A stretch of DNA of 64,000 nt, taken from the NCBI GenBank assembly GCA_020633495.1, contig JACKDR010000004.1, forward strand, positions 124,001-188,000, written 5' to 3'. The notes under the pieces were generated by a model. It was not told the origin of the DNA and searched no databases. It worked only from the letters and a program-made list of their open reading frames with translations. Positions 46,868 to 59,735 of this stretch are shown piece by piece. Both the position numbers and the translations under genes were made by a program. Position 1 is the stretch's first letter, and every line of letters begins with the position of its first letter. The DNA is from Kofleriaceae bacterium (lineage in GTDB: Bacteria; Myxococcota_A; Polyangia; Haliangiales; Haliangiaceae).

Positions 46868-47578
46868 TCAACGTCCTCGCGGGTGACACTGCCGACAGAA
46901 GTCGGGGTTGCTGGCGTCGTAGCGGTAGTTGCCGACGTCGCCGTGGATGTCGTCGACCTTCGACTGCCGGTGCTCGTGGCACGCCAGGCAGGTCACGTTG
47001 CCGCCGTTGGTGTTGGGCCCCGCCGCCGGGTTGTGGCAGTCGTAGCACTGGATGCCGCGGTGGTGCCCGCTCTGGATCGGGAAGTTCTGCTCGGGGTGCT
47101 TGGGCGCGGTGCCGTCGGGGTGGCAGGTCAGGCAGAAGTTGGGCTGGTCGGGCTGATAGCTGTAGTCGGGGACGATCTGCGGCGGGTGCAGGTAGTCCAT
47201 CTGGTCCTGGTCGTGGGCGCCGGTGTGGCACCAGGCGCAGATCGTGTTGGCGCCGTCGACGCTGCTGCCGCGCGACGCGTCGTGGCACTCGAGGCACTTG
47301 AACGGCTGGTGCGCGCCGGTCGTGATGTGGAAGGCGTCCTCGGGGTGGTCGCCGTCGAGCGCCGGCTGCCAGGCGTCGGTGCGGTGGCAGTTGCCGCACG
47401 TCGTCGGCTTGACCCCGACGTGGACCGGATCGGTGGCGCCGTCGTAGTCGGCCTGGTGGCAGGCGACGCAGTCGGCGTCGGTCTGGACCTCGATGGCCTC
47501 GCCGCCGTGGTCGCGGACGCACGCGCCGACGGCCACGGCCAGCCCCATGGCGAGCATGACGATGAGATGACGGGTCAT
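46868..47578 (-). CDS. Octaheme c-type cytochrome lipoprotein
   Basis: A 236-residue lipoprotein with lipobox VGAC and eight CXXCH heme sites: CVACH, CGNCH, CLECH, CAWCH, CLTCH, CYDCH, CLACH and CRQCH. The many extra His can serve as distal ligands. The lipid anchor suggests the outer membrane, either on the periplasmic face or exposed on the surface as in MtrC/OmcA-type systems. Its ATG overlaps the stop of the barrel gene by four bases, so the two are translationally coupled. Confidence 0.9.
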   Translation of the reverse strand: MTRHLIVMLAMGLAVAVGACVRDHGGEAIEVQTDADCVACHQADYDGATDPVHVGVKPTTCGNCHRTDAWQPALDGDHPEDAFHITTGAHQPFKCLECHDASRGSSVDGANTICAWCHTGAHDQDQMDYLHPPQIVPDYSYQPDQPNFCLTCHPDGTAPKHPEQNFPIQSGHHRGIQCYDCHNPAAGPNTNGGNVTCLACHEHRQSKVDDIHGDVGNYRYDASNPDFCRQCHPRGR

Positions 47579-49257
47579 CGCAAGGGCCTCCAGGTCAGGG
47601 TGGCGAGGACGGCGAGCGCCTCGAGATCGCCGCCGGTCTCGACCTCGGCGTCGAGGCCGACGTCGAGGTCGCCGAGGGCGAGCGCGGCGTCGACGCCGGC
47701 GCGGTGGGCGAGCAGCGGCGCGAAGGCCGAGGCGTAGACGACCCGGCCGAAGCGGTAGCGCGCGGTGAGATCGAGGCGACCCGCCAGCGCGGTGCCGCCG
47801 AGCGCGGCGGTGACGCCGCCGAAGTCGACGAACGAGGCCCGGCCGGCGTCGCCGCCGAGCTGCAGGCGGAGGCGCGCGGGCAGCTCGACCCGCGCGGTCG
47901 CGAACCCGGACAGCTCGACCGCGACCGCGCTGTCGGGGACGTGCAGCGCGGTGACGCCGCCGTCGATCGCGAGCTTGCCGCCGCGCCAGCCCGCGGCCGC
48001 GGTGGCCTGGCTGCGCAGCATGCGCGACGCGCACGGCTCGGCGGCGCCGCCCGCGGGCAGCGCCTCGGTCGTGCACAGCCAGTCGATCGGCAGCGCCGCG
48101 GCGAGGCGCAGCGACCGCTCGGTGCCGCGGACGTCGACGCGGCCACCGGCGTGCACGCCGCCGCGCCGCCACGACACGTCGAGGCCGGCGGCGCCGAGCT
48201 CGAGCGCCTTGGCGCCCCACGGGTTGTCGCTGGCGAAGCCGTCGAGCTCGACGTGGGCGGCGACGTCGACGGCGCCCTTGCCGGCCGCGGCCTCGACCGC
48301 GACCCGGCGCTCGTCGAGCGTGCCCTCCCAGGTCGAGCCGTGCGCCGACAGCCGCAGCGACGGGCTCCACGCCGCCGCCGGACGATCGAGCGCGACCTCG
48401 ACGCCGAACCGGGTCGCCGCGGGGTCGGGGCGCCCGCTGACCGGATCCGGCACGACGCCGCCGAACGCGGCCAGGGTCAGGCCGCCGCCCACCGGCGCGG
48501 CGAGGCGGGCGCCGTCGAGCTGGCCCACCGACGCGGCGGCCCAGCGCAGCCGCCCGGCGCTGACGTACGGATCGCGCGCCGCGCCGTAGCGCAGGCGCAG
48601 CTCGCGGACCCGCAGCGGCGGCCGGGCCGCGCTGTCGCCGACGTGATCGCCGGCCCACACCAGCGCGTCGGCGTCGGCGTCGGCGCCGAGCGGGCGCTCG
48701 TGCCACGGCTCGATCGAGACCCGGCCGCCCAGCCACGACGACACCCACAGATCACCATCGCGCGTCGCCACCGCGCGCGCGCCGGCGCGCACGGTCAGGG
48801 CGATCGCGCCCTTGGGCGCGGCGCGGCTGCCCAGCGGCACCGGGGTCGGCGTCTGCGCCAGCGCCGGCGCGGTGGCGTCGGGCCACTGCCCGACCCACGC
48901 CTCGAGCGGCTTCGGCGCCGCCATGCGCGCGACCTCGGGGCCGAGCGCCTCGGGATCGACCTCGATCGAGCCCTTGGCGCCGACCCGGGTCGAGCCGCCC
49001 GCGAGATCGAGCGCGGCGCCGGCGGCGGTGACCGCGATGATCTTGTAGCGCTTGCGGCCGAGCTTCACGGTCGCGCCGGCGCGCAGGCCCTCGGTCTCGC
49101 CGGGCTCGACGTAGGCGACGCCGCCCGAGACCTCGACGACCTTGACGGTGACGGTGTGGGGCCTGGCCTCGGCGACGGCGGGCGCGATCAGCGCCGCGAC
49201 CGCGACCGCCGCGGCCGCGCCGGCCGCGAGCCCGAGCGGGTCCCGTCGCGTCGTCAT
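47575..49257 (-). CDS. Probable outer-membrane beta-barrel of a cytochrome conduit
   Basis: A 560-residue exported protein. The signal peptide is followed by a small N-terminal beta domain (VVEVSGGVAYVEPGETEGLR), a Pro/Ala linker, and a long region of amphipathic beta strands (LRLRYGAARDPYVSAGRLRW, AAHVELDGFASDNPWGAKAL) ending in LEALAVLATLTWRPLR. The size and strand pattern fit a porin of 20 or more strands, as MtrB/PioB. No direct homology to MtrB is visible by eye, so the porin role is inferred from context between two multiheme cytochromes. It is coupled by ATGA overlaps on both sides. Confidence 0.65.
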   Translation of the reverse strand: MTTRRDPLGLAAGAAAAVAVAALIAPAVAEARPHTVTVKVVEVSGGVAYVEPGETEGLRAGATVKLGRKRYKIIAVTAAGAALDLAGGSTRVGAKGSIEVDPEALGPEVARMAAPKPLEAWVGQWPDATAPALAQTPTPVPLGSRAAPKGAIALTVRAGARAVATRDGDLWVSSWLGGRVSIEPWHERPLGADADADALVWAGDHVGDSAARPPLRVRELRLRYGAARDPYVSAGRLRWAAASVGQLDGARLAAPVGGGLTLAAFGGVVPDPVSGRPDPAATRFGVEVALDRPAAAWSPSLRLSAHGSTWEGTLDERRVAVEAAAGKGAVDVAAHVELDGFASDNPWGAKALELGAAGLDVSWRRGGVHAGGRVDVRGTERSLRLAAALPIDWLCTTEALPAGGAAEPCASRMLRSQATAAAGWRGGKLAIDGGVTALHVPDSAVAVELSGFATARVELPARLRLQLGGDAGRASFVDFGGVTAALGGTALAGRLDLTARYRFGRVVYASAFAPLLAHRAGVDAALALGDLDVGLDAEVETGGDLEALAVLATLTWRPLR

Positions 49258-51851
49258 GGCGTCAGCCCTCCCGGGTGGCAGCGCAGGCACGCGGCGGCGC
49301 TGCGGCCCGCGACCCGGCGGCCGTGCTGCTGGGTCAGCGAGACGTCGTCGTGGCCGTGGCAGCCGGCGCAGCGCAGCCGCTCGGGGCGGCGCTCGTCGAG
49401 GTGGCAGTCCTCGCACTGCGCGGTGCGGTGCGCGCCCGACGAGATCGGGAACCGCACGTCGTGCTCGATCCGCGCCGAGGTCCGGACCAGGCGCGGCAGC
49501 GCGCCGCCGAGGCTGGTCGCCGGCAGCCAGCCGGTGGTGCGGTGGCAGCCGCCGCAGTCGCGCGGGAACGGCTCGAGCCCGGTCGCCAGGTCGCCGTCGT
49601 GGTCGGGGTGGATGTCCTGGCGGTAGTCGTCGGCGTGGCACGCGAAGCAGTCCGACGGCACGTCGCTCCACGCCCGATCGCTGGTGCGGCGGTGACACGC
49701 GGTGCAGTCGATCTCGGCGTGGCGGCCGGTCAGCGGCATGCGGGTCTGGCGGTGCCGCGCCATCGTCCGGGTGTCGACCCAGTCGGTGCTGCGGTGACAC
49801 TCGGCGCAGGCGCTGCCGAGGCGGCCGTCGTGGGCGTCGTCGTGGCAGCCGGCGCACGCGGTCGGCGGGTGTGCGGCGCCGGCGTGGCACGACTGGCACG
49901 AGGTGTCGCGGTGGGCGTTGCGCAGCGGGAACCCGGTCTTGTCGTGATCGAAGCCGCCGCTGGCCGCGCTGCCGCCCGAGGTCATCTTCCAGGCCTCGGT
50001 GGCGTGGCACTCGCTGCACCGCATGTCGCCGATCATCGAGTCGCCACCGCGCTCCTTGTGCGGGTTGGCGTGGCAGTCCTCGCAGGCGCGGTAGCCGAGG
50101 CGGTAGCGGGTGGACTCGGCGCCGTTGCGCAGCGTGGTCTTGGCGTGGCAGCCCTCGCACTTGGCGCGGGCGTGGCCGCCGTCGAGGACGAACCCGGCCT
50201 TGCCGGCATGATCGAAGTCGAGCGGCTTGAAGCGCTCGTTGCCGTGGCAGTCGCCGCACGCGCGCTTGGGCTCGGCGGTGCGGAACTGGCCGGCGTGGAC
50301 GTCCTCGTGGCAGCCCTCGCAGTCGCGCGGGATGCCGCGGAACGCCGCGGTCGCGGCCTTGCCCGGCGTGCCGACCTCGCCGTGGCACGCGGCGCACGCG
50401 GTGCGGCTGTGGGCGCCGACCAGCGGCCACGTCGAGTGATCGACCTTGGCTTGCTTCCAGGCGGTGGTGACGTGGCAGCTGGCGCAGCCGCCCGCCGCCA
50501 TCTCGGTGGCGAACTGGTCGCCGTGCGGGTTGGCGTGGCAGTCGGCGCACGCCCGCTTGTCGACGCGGAAGTCGAGCCGCGGCCGCTTGTCGCCGTGGCA
50601 CGCGCCGCAGCGCACCGCGACGTGGCGGCCGTCGAGCGCCATCTGCGCGGTGGCGTGCTGGTCGACGCCGAACGACGTCGGCGCGAAGCCGTCGACGGTG
50701 TGGCAGGTGGCGCAGTCGCCGCGCCTGGCGAGCCGGCCGTCGTGCTTGTCGGCGTGGCACGCGGCGCAGGCGCCGAACTCGAGCTTGCGGTACTTCTGAT
50801 CGTTGGTCTTGCCCTTGTGGCAGTCGCCGCACTGGACGTCGACGTGCTTGCCGGCGAGCGGGTACGGGGTCTTGCCGTGGGCGTCGAGGCCGATCTTGCG
50901 GGGCAGCCCGAGCCACTTGATGCTGCGGTGGCAGCTCTCGCACTTCTTGCCGAACGGCGCGTCGTGCACGACCTTGTGGCAGTCGACGCAGTCGCCGCCC
51001 TTCTTCGGCGGCTTGTCGTTGCCCTGGTCGTGGCACTTCTCGCACTTGACCCGGCGGTGGCCGTTGGACAGCGACACCCCGGGGTGGTTCTTGGCCAGGA
51101 CGTCGCTGACGTTCTTCCAGCCGGCGACGGTGTGGCAGTCCTCGCACTTCTGCTTGAAACGGCCCTTGTGGGGATCGGCGTGACAATCGACGCAGGCGCC
51201 GAAGCGCAGCCCGGTCCACTTGGCGGGCCGGCCGTGGCACTTCTGGCACGCGACCTCGGCGTGCAGCCCCTCGAGCTTGAAGCGCGCCAGGCCGTGGTCG
51301 AACTTGTCGAGGTCGACCTCTTTCCAGTCGCGCTCGGTATGGCACTTGGTGCAGGTCGAGCCGAACCGGTTGGTGTGCGGATCCTTGTGGCACGAGTTGC
51401 ACGACGTGCTGGCGCCCAGGAAGGTCGGCTTGCCCGCCGACGACTTGCGGGTGTGGCAGTCGAGGCACTTGACCGTGCCGTGCGCGCCCTCGAGCTTCCA
51501 CCCGGTGTCGTCGTGGTCGAGCTTGCTCATGTCGCCGCCCGGCCAGCGCACCAGCTTGGCCTTGCGGCCGTAGTGCTCGACGTGGCAGCCCTCGCAGGCC
51601 TTGCCCTTGTACGCGACGCCGTGCAGGCCCTTGCCGGCGTCGATCCGCTTTTCGAGATCCTTGTGGCAGTCGAGGCACAGCTTGGCGACCACCTGCTTGC
51701 CGGCCTGGTGGCAGTTGCTGCACTGGCTGTCGCCGTCGAGGTCCTGGTGCGCGGCGCTGAGCGGCCCCGGCGACGCCAGCTGCGCGCGCGCCACGCCGGC
51801 GCCGGCGCCCAGCGCCAGCGCGACGACCGCGGCGACGACGAGCGCGCGCAT
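49254..51851 (-). CDS. Exported multiheme cytochrome with 33 CXXCH sites
   Basis: An 865-residue c-type cytochrome. A signal peptide ends at ARA (about residue 23). Then 33 CXXCH motifs run from residue 44 (CSNCH) to about residue 856 (CLRCH), roughly one per 25 residues. Recurrent units read CxxCHADPHKGRF then KCEDCHTVAGW, and many contain a lone His (for example FDH or LDH) suited as a distal heme ligand. There is no lipobox, so it is periplasmic or secreted. The length could span many tens of nanometres or form a wire inside the barrel encoded next. The first base of its ATG is the last base of the cytochrome b stop. Confidence 0.95.
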   Translation of the reverse strand: MRALVVAAVVALALGAGAGVARAQLASPGPLSAAHQDLDGDSQCSNCHQAGKQVVAKLCLDCHKDLEKRIDAGKGLHGVAYKGKACEGCHVEHYGRKAKLVRWPGGDMSKLDHDDTGWKLEGAHGTVKCLDCHTRKSSAGKPTFLGASTSCNSCHKDPHTNRFGSTCTKCHTERDWKEVDLDKFDHGLARFKLEGLHAEVACQKCHGRPAKWTGLRFGACVDCHADPHKGRFKQKCEDCHTVAGWKNVSDVLAKNHPGVSLSNGHRRVKCEKCHDQGNDKPPKKGGDCVDCHKVVHDAPFGKKCESCHRSIKWLGLPRKIGLDAHGKTPYPLAGKHVDVQCGDCHKGKTNDQKYRKLEFGACAACHADKHDGRLARRGDCATCHTVDGFAPTSFGVDQHATAQMALDGRHVAVRCGACHGDKRPRLDFRVDKRACADCHANPHGDQFATEMAAGGCASCHVTTAWKQAKVDHSTWPLVGAHSRTACAACHGEVGTPGKAATAAFRGIPRDCEGCHEDVHAGQFRTAEPKRACGDCHGNERFKPLDFDHAGKAGFVLDGGHARAKCEGCHAKTTLRNGAESTRYRLGYRACEDCHANPHKERGGDSMIGDMRCSECHATEAWKMTSGGSAASGGFDHDKTGFPLRNAHRDTSCQSCHAGAAHPPTACAGCHDDAHDGRLGSACAECHRSTDWVDTRTMARHRQTRMPLTGRHAEIDCTACHRRTSDRAWSDVPSDCFACHADDYRQDIHPDHDGDLATGLEPFPRDCGGCHRTTGWLPATSLGGALPRLVRTSARIEHDVRFPISSGAHRTAQCEDCHLDERRPERLRCAGCHGHDDVSLTQQHGRRVAGRSAAACLRCHPGGLTP

Positions 51852-52696
51852 CAGGATCCGAACACCCAGCGGTAGCCGTAGTGCCAGGCGACGCCGACGT
51901 GGACCAGCACGGTCACCAGCATCAGGATCGCGGCGAAGCGGTGCAGGCCGCGCCAGGCGCGCAGCATCGCGGCCGAGCCGGCGGCGCGGGCCTCGCCGAC
52001 GGCGAGCTGATCGACGCGCTTGATCAGCCAGCGCGCCTCGGGCGGGTCGCCGACGATGAGCGCGATGGCGTCGCGACGATCGCGGGCGACCTTCCGCCAC
52101 GCCGGCATCGCGCGCAGCGCGGTGAGGAGCGAGGCGTGCGGCCCCAGCGGCGGCGGCGGCAGCTCGGCCAGCGCGGTGCGGATCTGCCGGCCGGTGCCGG
52201 GGAGCGCGACGTCGAGGGCGTCGATCGCGCTGTCGAGCTCGGCGCGATCGACCGTCGGCACCAGCGCGTAGAGGAAGCGGCCGACGACGCCGGTGATGAC
52301 GACCACCGCGAGGCTGGCGGCGGTGACCGTGGCGATCGTGTTGCGCAGCTGCAGCGCCGAGTGGGCGCTGACCAGCAGCGCCGCGAACAGGCCGGTGAAG
52401 ACGTGGATGTCGAGCCACACCCGCATCGAGCCCAGGCGCGCGGTGCCGAGCCGGCGGCGCACCAGGTACATCAGGTTGAGGAACACCAGCACGCCGGCGA
52501 CGAAGCCGTAGCCGTTGCCGACCAGGCCGCTGGGGCGCAGCTGCCGGAACCGCGGGTGACCGGGGCGGTCCTCCAGCGGCAGCTTGTAGAAGCTCCAGCC
52601 GTACCAGACGATCACCGCGGCGGTGGCGATCAGGAAGACGGTGAGGACGTAGGGCAGGAAACGCCGCGAGGACGTGCGAGCGTTGGGAGGAGGCAC
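51851..52696 (-). CDS. Membrane cytochrome b-like protein, first gene of the conduit operon
   Basis: A 281-residue membrane protein with about five transmembrane helices: a first helix at residues 12-32, then GFVAGVLVFLNLMYLV, DIHVFTGLFAALLVSAHSAL, LAVVVITGVVGRFLYALV and LHRFAAILMLVTVLVHVGVA. The paired His in the third and last helices (IHVFTG/SAHSAL and GLHRF/LVHVG) are suited to hold two b-type hemes, as in cytochrome b561-like quinol oxidases. A 100-residue cytoplasmic or periplasmic loop lies before the last helix. It probably moves electrons between the quinone pool and the 33-heme protein. The start is a GTG. Confidence 0.75.
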   Translation of the reverse strand: MPPPNARTSSRRFLPYVLTVFLIATAAVIVWYGWSFYKLPLEDRPGHPRFRQLRPSGLVGNGYGFVAGVLVFLNLMYLVRRRLGTARLGSMRVWLDIHVFTGLFAALLVSAHSALQLRNTIATVTAASLAVVVITGVVGRFLYALVPTVDRAELDSAIDALDVALPGTGRQIRTALAELPPPPLGPHASLLTALRAMPAWRKVARDRRDAIALIVGDPPEARWLIKRVDQLAVGEARAAGSAAMLRAWRGLHRFAAILMLVTVLVHVGVAWHYGYRWVFGS

Positions 52697-52884
52697 GGCG
52701 GGCTACCTTTCAGCAACTCGCGGGCCAGCGAGGTGCTTGAGAGAATCCTGCGATCTCGTAAGGTTATCGAGTCCTGCGAGTACGTCGCAGTGCACGCTTC
52801 GTACACCTGCGTGTGCGAGACGCGAACAGGATGCGCCCCCGATGGTGTCCCACCTTGCGTCACGGCACCGAGGCATCGCGGTGG

Positions 52885-53721
52885 TCATCCCGCCGCCCGC
52901 GTCTTGCGCGCGATCTGCACCAGCAGCGTGACCAGCGAGTCCGAGTCCTGGCCCTTGGGGATGATCATCGCGCCCTGCGCGACCTTGGCGGCGTCCCGGG
53001 AGTCGCCGCCGGTGAGGAAGACCAGGCGGTCGAGCAGCCACGGCCGGTTGGTCAGGATCCACCGGTAGACGTCCGCGCCCGAGCCGTCCGGCATGTACCA
53101 GTCGACGACGATGACGTCGAAGTCGCCGGCCTCGAGCAGCTCCATGGCGCCGTGGCCGCTCTCCGAGGTCGACACGATGAAGCCGAGCTCGCCGAGCAGC
53201 GTCGACATCACCGCGAGCAGCTCGGGCTCGTCGTCGACCAGCAGCAGCCCGGGTCGATCGACGTCGAGCCAGGCGACGTCGCCGCTGTCGAGCTCGTCGA
53301 GCCGGGCCCGCCGCGCCGCGGTCGCCTCGACCACCCGGACCAGCTCCTCGGTCTCCTCGGGGCGCAGCGACACGCACCGGCCCGCGACCACGCGATCGAG
53401 CTCGGGCGCCGGCTCGTCGACCAGGAACACGAACATCCCGCGTAGATCGACGCGCTGCTTCAACGCCCACCGGTACAGCTCTCCACCCAGAGTGTGTGAG
53501 GTGTCCCACGCGGTGACGACGACGTCGAAGTCCTCGTTGCCTTCCAGCAGCGACCGCGCCTCGGCGAGCGATGACGCGGTCGTGACGACGAGGTCGCGCG
53601 CCGCGAAGACGTCCCGGAGCCGCTGCAGGCCGTCGGGGTCGTCGAGCGCGACCAGGAGCGACGTCGGTCGCTGGCGGTCGGGTTCCCTCACCGAGCTTCC
53701 GATTATATCCGACCGCGTCAT
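52885..53721 (-). CDS. Response regulator with two receiver domains, the first degenerate
   Basis: A 278-residue protein of two CheY-like domains and no output domain. The second (about 150-275) is canonical: LLLVDDEPELLAVMSTLLGE, the phosphoacceptor Asp in FDVIVVDWYMPDGSG, Thr in VFLTGGDS and Lys in MIIPKGQD. The first (about 15-135) keeps the fold, but the phosphoacceptor site reads VVVTAWDTSHTLGG, with Ala at the Asp position. It is divergent from the Hsp70-like gene and lies upstream of the electron-conduit operon on the same strand, 188 bases before it. Confidence 0.8.
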   Translation of the reverse strand: MTRSDIIGSSVREPDRQRPTSLLVALDDPDGLQRLRDVFAARDLVVTTASSLAEARSLLEGNEDFDVVVTAWDTSHTLGGELYRWALKQRVDLRGMFVFLVDEPAPELDRVVAGRCVSLRPEETEELVRVVEATAARRARLDELDSGDVAWLDVDRPGLLLVDDEPELLAVMSTLLGELGFIVSTSESGHGAMELLEAGDFDVIVVDWYMPDGSGADVYRWILTNRPWLLDRLVFLTGGDSRDAAKVAQGAMIIPKGQDSDSLVTLLVQIARKTRAAG

Positions 53722-53803
53722 GGCCGGGCACATTCCGCGACATCGACGCGGCAGACCTGCAGCCGTCGTCGGGATTCTGTTACATTGCTGCGTGGCTCTC
53801 TCG

Positions 53804-55042
53804 ATGACTGGACCGGATCCCAAGAAGGCCAAGCCGGCCCCGCGCGACGCCGGCGAGCCAGGGAGCCAGGGAGCCAGCGCGACGCCCATCGTGGGCATCG
53901 ATCTCGGGACCACGTACACGTCGATCGGCGTCGTGGTCGGCAACAAGGTCCAGGTGCTCGCCCGCGACACCGGCGCGCGCTTCACGCCGTCGGTGATCGC
54001 GATCCCCAAGAAGGGCGAGGTCATCGTCGGCGAGGCCGCCCGCGCCCGCATCGCGACCGACCCGGCGCGCACGATCACGTCGCCCAAGCGGCTGCTCGGC
54101 CGGCCCTACACCGATCGCGAGGTCCAGACCTTCGTCGGGCAGCAGCCGTACCGGACCAAGGCCGGGCCCGACGGCACGACCGTGGTCGAGATGTGGGGCG
54201 ACGACTACGCGATCACCCAGCTGTCCAGCTACCTGATGCGCGACGTCCGCGAGCTCGCCGAGCAACGCCTCGGCCAGCCGGTGCGCGAGGCCGTGATCGC
54301 GGTGCCGGTCGCGTTCGACGTCCAGCGGATGCAGGCGGTGCGCCGCGCCGCCCAGATGGCCGGCCTCGAGGTCGCGTCGCTGATCGACGAGCCCAGCGCC
54401 GCCGCGCTGGCCAACCGCTACACGCCCGGGTTCGGCGGCGTCGTCGGCGTCTACGACTTCGGCGGCGGCACCTTCGACTTCTCGCTGGTCGACGTGTCGA
54501 AGGCGCAGTTCCGCATCCTCGCCACCGCCGGCGACAACTGGCTCGGCGGCGACGATCTCGACAACGTCCTCGCCGAGGCCGCCGCCAACCAGTTCTGGCG
54601 CCTGCACAAGGTCGACCTGCGCCGCCAGGCGGTCGAGTGGCAGCGGCTGCGGTTCGCGTGCGAGGCCGCCAAGCGGTCGCTGACCAAGACCGAGTCGGCG
54701 CTGATCGCGGTGCCCGAGGTCCTGCGCACCGCGACCGGGATGATCGGCCTCGAGCTCGGCATCGACCGCGCGACCCTGGCGCGCGCCGCGGCGTCGCTGA
54801 TCCAGCGGACGCTGCAGGTGTGCGAGCACGCGCTGGCCCGCGCCGGGCTGCGCCCCAAGGACATGTCCGCGGTCTACATGGTCGGCGGCACCTCGCGGAT
54901 GCCCGCGGTGACCGAGGCGGTCGCCCGCTACTTCGGGGTCCCGGTCCGCACCGGGGTCGCGCCCGACCAGGCGGTGTGCCTGGGCGCCGCGATCCACGCG
55001 TCGCTGCTGGCGGCCCGCCGCGCCCGCGCCGCCGCGGTGTAG
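53804..55042 (+). CDS. Hsp70-family protein, ATPase domain only
   Basis: A 412-residue DnaK-like protein. It has the phosphate-1 motif VGIDLGTTYTSIGVVVG, phosphate-2 motif VGVYDFGGGTFDFSLVDV and adenosine motif AVYMVGGTSRMPAV. It ends right after the nucleotide-binding domain, so the substrate-binding domain of DnaK is missing. It is preceded by a 25-residue Lys/Pro/Ala N-tail. It may be a regulatory ATPase rather than a chaperone. A GTG at 53792 is an alternative start. Confidence 0.85.
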   Translation: MTGPDPKKAKPAPRDAGEPGSQGASATPIVGIDLGTTYTSIGVVVGNKVQVLARDTGARFTPSVIAIPKKGEVIVGEAARARIATDPARTITSPKRLLGRPYTDREVQTFVGQQPYRTKAGPDGTTVVEMWGDDYAITQLSSYLMRDVRELAEQRLGQPVREAVIAVPVAFDVQRMQAVRRAAQMAGLEVASLIDEPSAAALANRYTPGFGGVVGVYDFGGGTFDFSLVDVSKAQFRILATAGDNWLGGDDLDNVLAEAAANQFWRLHKVDLRRQAVEWQRLRFACEAAKRSLTKTESALIAVPEVLRTATGMIGLELGIDRATLARAAASLIQRTLQVCEHALARAGLRPKDMSAVYMVGGTSRMPAVTEAVARYFGVPVRTGVAPDQAVCLGAAIHASLLAARRARAAAV

Positions 55043-55182
55043 CGCCGCGGTCCGATCGTGAACCGCCCCGGGCCCGCGGCGGATTCCCGCCCGGGACGGC
55101 TCCGCACGATCCACGCCGCCGAGGCCGCCGATCCGGTCGTGGCGGTTTGACCGCGGCCGTGGGCCCCCCTACGCTTGCCGAC

Positions 55183-58870
<3,688 letters not shown>

Positions 58871-58874
<4 letters not shown>

Positions 58875-59443
58875 CCGCGGCCGGCCCGACGCTGCGCGTC
58901 CACGCGGTCGAGCCGCGCAGCCGGGCCAACGGTCCCGGCACGCGGTTCGTGGTGTGGGTCCAGGGCTGCACGCTGGGCTGCCCCGGCTGCTTCAACCCCG
59001 GCACCCACGACGCCACCGCCGGGCGCGACGTCGAGGTCGCCGAGCTGCTCGCGCAGCTGGCGGCGTCGGGCGCCGAGGGCCTGACCGTCAGCGGCGGCGA
59101 GCCGCTCGAGCAGGCGGCCGGGGTGCTGGCGCTGCTGCGCGGCGCCCGGGCCCAGGGCCGCTCGACGCTGGTGTTCTCCGGGTTCGCGCTCGACGAGCTG
59201 CGCGCCCGCCCGCTGGGGCCGGAGATCATCGCCGAGCTCGACGTCCTGATCGACGGCCGCTACGTCGCCCGCGAGCGCCTGGGCGTCGGCCTGCGCGGCT
59301 CGGCCAACCAGCAGGTCCGCCTGCTGACCGACCGCTACGCCGAGGCCGACATCGCCGCGGTCCCCGAGGCCGAGGTCCGGATCGGCCCCGACGGCGCCGT
59401 CGTCCTCAGCGGCGTCGCGCCGCTGCCGCTGCGCCGCCGGTAG
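58871..59443 (+). CDS. Small radical-SAM protein, NrdG/activating-enzyme-like
   Basis: A 190-residue radical-SAM protein. WVQGCTLGCPGCFNPGTHD carries the CxxxCxxC cluster motif, and LTVSGGEPLEQAAGVLALLR the SAM-binding GGEP. Length and the WVQGC context match activating enzymes of anaerobic ribonucleotide reductase and related single-domain proteins. No reductase gene is adjacent. Its GTG overlaps the TldE-like stop, tying it to a peptide-processing operon. Confidence 0.85.
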
Positions 59444-59599
59444 GTGCCGCCGGCGTACGGCGCGAAGCCGCGGACGGCGGCGCGGTCGAGTGCGCCCGGA
59501 CGCGCGGAACCCCGAGGCGCGAAGAGGCGGGGAACGACGCGACCGGGGCTCCCCGCACGTCGTGGCCTCGGCAAGGCTGCATGATCGACGCAGCCACGA

Positions 59600-59735
59600 G
59601 GCTCGTCGTCGCGTCACCGGCCGCGTCGATCGATGCGCTGCGCCAGCGACGGACCCACACGGGCCGCGGCGGCGCGGTCCACGGGCCGCGGCCGTCGGCG
59701 GCTCGTCCCGTTCGTCCCTGGTTCGCGGCGGACGT
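59600..59735 (-). pseudogene. Inverted relic of the DUF222/HNH gene 3' end
   Basis: The reverse complement closely matches 61620-61750, the last 43 or so codons of the HNH gene: the ACGAACGGGACGA block, then GGACC-GCG and TCGCTGGCGCAGCG. Only the 3' end is present. It is a remnant of another copy inserted in the opposite direction. Confidence 0.75.

Noticed and set aside
49275..51875. 866-codon plus-strand open frame opposite the 33-heme gene
   Set aside because: It is an antisense shadow: the CXXCH gene has the correct codon bias and 33 functional motifs, while the plus-strand text is low-complexity Ala/Val/Arg.
52712..52727. Minus-strand TGGCCCGCGAGTTGCT, a near-perfect sigma-54 promoter match upstream of the cytochrome operon
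   Set aside because: The implied transcription start would fall only about five bases before the GTG start codon and downstream of the GAAAGG ribosome site. It would work only if the true start codon were further in, which would remove the first membrane helix.
53703..53708. TATAAT-like -10 box on the minus strand
   Set aside because: It lies inside the response regulator coding sequence just after its ATG (53721), and no -35 box is visible at the right distance.
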